Shown here: in pieces, positions 14,104-15,891 of the stretch | Layout of the letters: the number at the start of each line of letters is the position of its first letter | How positions within the stretch are numbered: position 1 is the first letter of the stretch | Source: Gallionellaceae bacterium UBA6222 | GTDB lineage: Bacteria; Pseudomonadota; Gammaproteobacteria; Burkholderiales; Gallionellaceae | Assembly (NCBI GenBank): GCA_002421915.1 | Contig: DISA01000036.1 | Location: 16,702 to 32,592, forward strand | DNA length: 15,891 nt | Direction: 5' to 3' | Translations under genes and position numbers: made by a program | Notes under the pieces: generated by a model | The model's input: only the letters and a program-made list of their open reading frames with translations | Told to the model about the DNA's origin: nothing | Databases searched by the model: none

Positions 14104-15387
14104 CTACTTCCCGATGCAGAAACTCGCAAAAATCTCGCCAAGCAGATGCTCGACATCCACCCGGCCCAACAGAGATTCCAGCGCGCGTGCCGCTTGTCGC
14201 AGCGATTCCGCAGCCAGTTCCGCCCTGTCAGACCCGGCCAATACCTCATTTTGCGCCGATTCCAAAGCCTCAAACGCACGCAACAGCGCTTCACGATGCC
14301 GTTCCCGCGACATCACACCTGCGCCATTGGCCCGGGCCAGCAGGCGCTCGGTCAGGGTCGCAACCAGTTGATCGACCCCCTCTCCGGTCTTGCCCGAAAT
14401 GCTCAGCCCCTCGACCGGGCGCAGGTCGGCCTTGCCATGCACCACCAGATCGCCCTCCAGCGGCGCGATCAACGGCAATTCCTCGCCATCCAGCAAAAAC
14501 AGCCGCAGATCGGCAGCCTTCGCACGCTGCAAGGCCCGTTCAACGCCGATTGCCTCGACAACATCGCTGGTTTCGCGCAGCCCGGCAGTGTCAAGCAAGG
14601 TCACGGCAAGACCGCCCATATCCATTCGCACCTCGATCACATCCCGGGTCGTCCCCGCGATTTCCGAGGTGATCGCCGCCTCGCGCCCGGCCAGCATGTT
14701 CAAAAGCGTTGATTTTCCAGCATTCGGGCGCCCGACAATGGCCACCTCAAAACCTTCGCGAATGCGCTCTGCGGCCGTCAGTTTGCCCAGCTCCGCTCGA
14801 ATATCGGCCTGGACAGCCCCGATCAGTTCGATGACCTCGCCGCTGACGTCAACGGGAACCTCTTCGTCGGCAAAGTCGATCGTGGCTTCGATCAGCGCCG
14901 CAGCCCGCACCAGTTTCGCCCGCCACTGCTCGACCACCTGCCCCACCGCGCCGGACAGAACCCGCAGCGCCTGTTTGCGTTGCGCTTCGGTTTCCGCCTC
15001 GATCAGATCGGACAACCCCTCGACCTGCGCCAGATCGAGCCGCCCGCTTTCCAAGGCGCGCCGAGTGAACTCTCCTGCCTCGGCCAGGCGCAAACCGGGC
15101 AAATCCCCCAGGGCACGCAACACTGCAGAAACCGTCGCCACCGCACCGTGGATATGCAGCTCTGCCACCGCTTCGCCGGTAAAGCTCGCGCCTGCCTCAA
15201 AGCACAGCACCACCGCCTCATCCAGATCGTCACTGCCAAGCCGCAGCTTGCGCAACCCGGCCATCCGTGGCTTCGGCAAGGCCCCGGCCAGTTCGGCCGC
15301 CGCCTCCCAGGCGCGCGGCCCGGAAATACGAATAACGGCCACCCCCGCTTTGCCGCGGGCGGTGGCCAACGCAAAAATCGTATCCAT
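14104..15387 (-). CDS. mnmE: tRNA modification GTPase MnmE
   Basis: MnmE is the GTPase partner of MnmG in wobble-uridine modification (U34). The protein has 427 residues, shorter than E. coli MnmE (about 454) but complete. It begins MDTIFALATARGKAGVAVIRISG, the tetrahydrofolate-binding domain, followed by a helical domain interrupted by the G domain. G1 is GRPNAGKS at 219-226, G2 TTRD at 246-249 and G3 DTAG at 266-269. The G4 position reads GKAD at 318-321 where NKxD is usual. The C-terminal CIGK keeps the conserved Cys (C424). AAGGGG lies five bases before the ATG. It follows rho after 30 bases and precedes mnmG closely. Confidence 0.95.
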   Translation of the reverse strand: MDTIFALATARGKAGVAVIRISGPRAWEAAAELAGALPKPRMAGLRKLRLGSDDLDEAVVLCFEAGASFTGEAVAELHIHGAVATVSAVLRALGDLPGLRLAEAGEFTRRALESGRLDLAQVEGLSDLIEAETEAQRKQALRVLSGAVGQVVEQWRAKLVRAAALIEATIDFADEEVPVDVSGEVIELIGAVQADIRAELGKLTAAERIREGFEVAIVGRPNAGKSTLLNMLAGREAAITSEIAGTTRDVIEVRMDMGGLAVTLLDTAGLRETSDVVEAIGVERALQRAKAADLRLFLLDGEELPLIAPLEGDLVVHGKADLRPVEGLSISGKTGEGVDQLVATLTERLLARANGAGVMSRERHREALLRAFEALESAQNEVLAGSDRAELAAESLRQAARALESLLGRVDVEHLLGEIFASFCIGK

Positions 15388-15417
15388 CGCAACCCCTTTG
15401 GGAACGATAAGCGGGAT

Positions 15418-15891
15418 TTACCCGTTCATCGAATCGAAGAATTCCGCGTTCGTCTTGGTTTGTTTCAGCTTCGAAATCAGGAACTCGATCGCATCGGTGG
15501 TGCCCATCGGGTTCAGGATGCGGCGCAGCAGATAGGTCTTTTGCAGGTCCTTCTGTTCGACCAGCAGATCCTCTTTCCGGGTGCCGGATTTCAGGATATC
15601 CATCGCCGGGAACACGCGCTTGTCGGCGACTTTCCGATCCAGAACGATCTCGCTGTTGCCGGTGCCTTTGAATTCTTCAAAGATCACCTCATCCATGCGC
15701 GATCCGGTGTCGATCAGCGCGGTCGCAATGATCGTCAGCGAACCGCCCTCTTCGATATTCCGCGCCGCACCGAAGAAGCGCTTCGGACGTTGCAGCGCGT
15801 TGGCATCCACACCACCGGTCAGAACCTTGCCCGACGACGGCACAACCGTGTTGAACGCGCGGCCCAGACGGGTGATCGAGTCGAGCAGGAT
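15418..15891 (-). CDS. rho: Transcription termination factor Rho, C-terminal part (start outside window)
   Basis: Rho is the hexameric RNA helicase that ends transcription at Rho-dependent sites. The frame is open to the right edge, so only the last 157 residues are seen. They open with ILLDSITRLGRAFN, the Walker B region, then SSGKVLTGGVDANAL (Q-loop area), RFFGAARNIEEGGSLTIIATA and the R-loop/arginine-finger stretch FEEFKGTGNSEIVLDRK. The protein ends EFFDSMNG. No damage is seen. rho upstream of mnmE is the usual order in Rhodobacteraceae. No terminator separates it from mnmE (30-base gap), so cotranscription is likely. Confidence 0.95.
   Translation of the reverse strand: MLLDSITRLGRAFNTVVPSSGKVLTGGVDANALQRPKRFFGAARNIEEGGSLTIIATALIDTGSRMDEVIFEEFKGTGNSEIVLDRKVADKRVFPAMDILKSGTRKEDLLVEQKDLQKTYLLRRILNPMGTTDAIEFLISKLKQTKTNAEFFDSMNG

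Noticed and set aside
13225..14712. 495-residue plus-strand frame
   Set aside because: It is antisense to mnmG and mnmE and crosses their junction and the parS site; composition is Arg/Gln/Pro-rich shadow sequence.
9865..15891. Replication origin near the parS sites
   Set aside because: No cluster of DnaA boxes or AT-rich unwinding region was seen; the origin is inferred to be nearby, not within the window.
1..15891. A new defence, mobile or biosynthetic system
   Set aside because: Every sizeable gene is a recognised housekeeping family in a known order; the only novelty in layout is the probable assembly join.

Overview
The window joins two unrelated bacterial gene neighbourhoods inside one gene. 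Positions 1 to about 7,270 look betaproteobacterial, probably Nitrosomonadales-like. From about 7,310 to the end the sequence looks like a Rhodobacteraceae chromosome (Alphaproteobacteria). Each side is conserved housekeeping DNA in the gene order usual for its own class. The join falls in the highly conserved middle of rph (RNase PH) and stays in frame. The likeliest explanation is a chimeric metagenome contig bridged at a conserved stretch; a real cross-class recombination is possible but much less likely. I find no new defence, mobile or biosynthetic system, and no CRISPR array, IS element, tRNA or rRNA.

Left part (1 to about 7,270). The window opens in the Lys/Ala/Pro-rich tail of a histone H1-like protein. 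Nearly 500 bases without a confident gene follow, holding several strong hairpins and one intrinsic terminator. Next is pabB (folate synthesis), convergent with the minus-strand run yicC-gmk-rpoZ-spoT (RNase-like protein, guanylate kinase, RNA polymerase omega, (p)ppGpp synthase/hydrolase). That run is divergent from a PP2C-type phosphatase gene, which is followed by rph.

Right part (about 7,310 to 15,891). The 3' part of rph is followed by rdgB, a RidA-family gene and hemW, all overlapping by 1 to 4 bases or nearly abutting. This plus-strand run meets a minus-strand operon at a strong hairpin terminator (9868-9894). The minus-strand operon reads rho-mnmE-mnmG-rsmG-parA-parB and combines transcription termination, tRNA wobble-uridine modification, 16S rRNA methylation and chromosome partition. 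Two perfect 16-bp parS sites lie 1.9 kb apart, one over the mnmG translation start and one inside the rsmG coding sequence. They are the expected loading sites for the ParB encoded here, so this half probably lies near a replication origin. No origin itself (DnaA-box cluster) was seen.

The most useful results are the recognition of the chimera, the parS sites embedded in coding and start regions, and the unexplained structured non-coding segment at 197-686.
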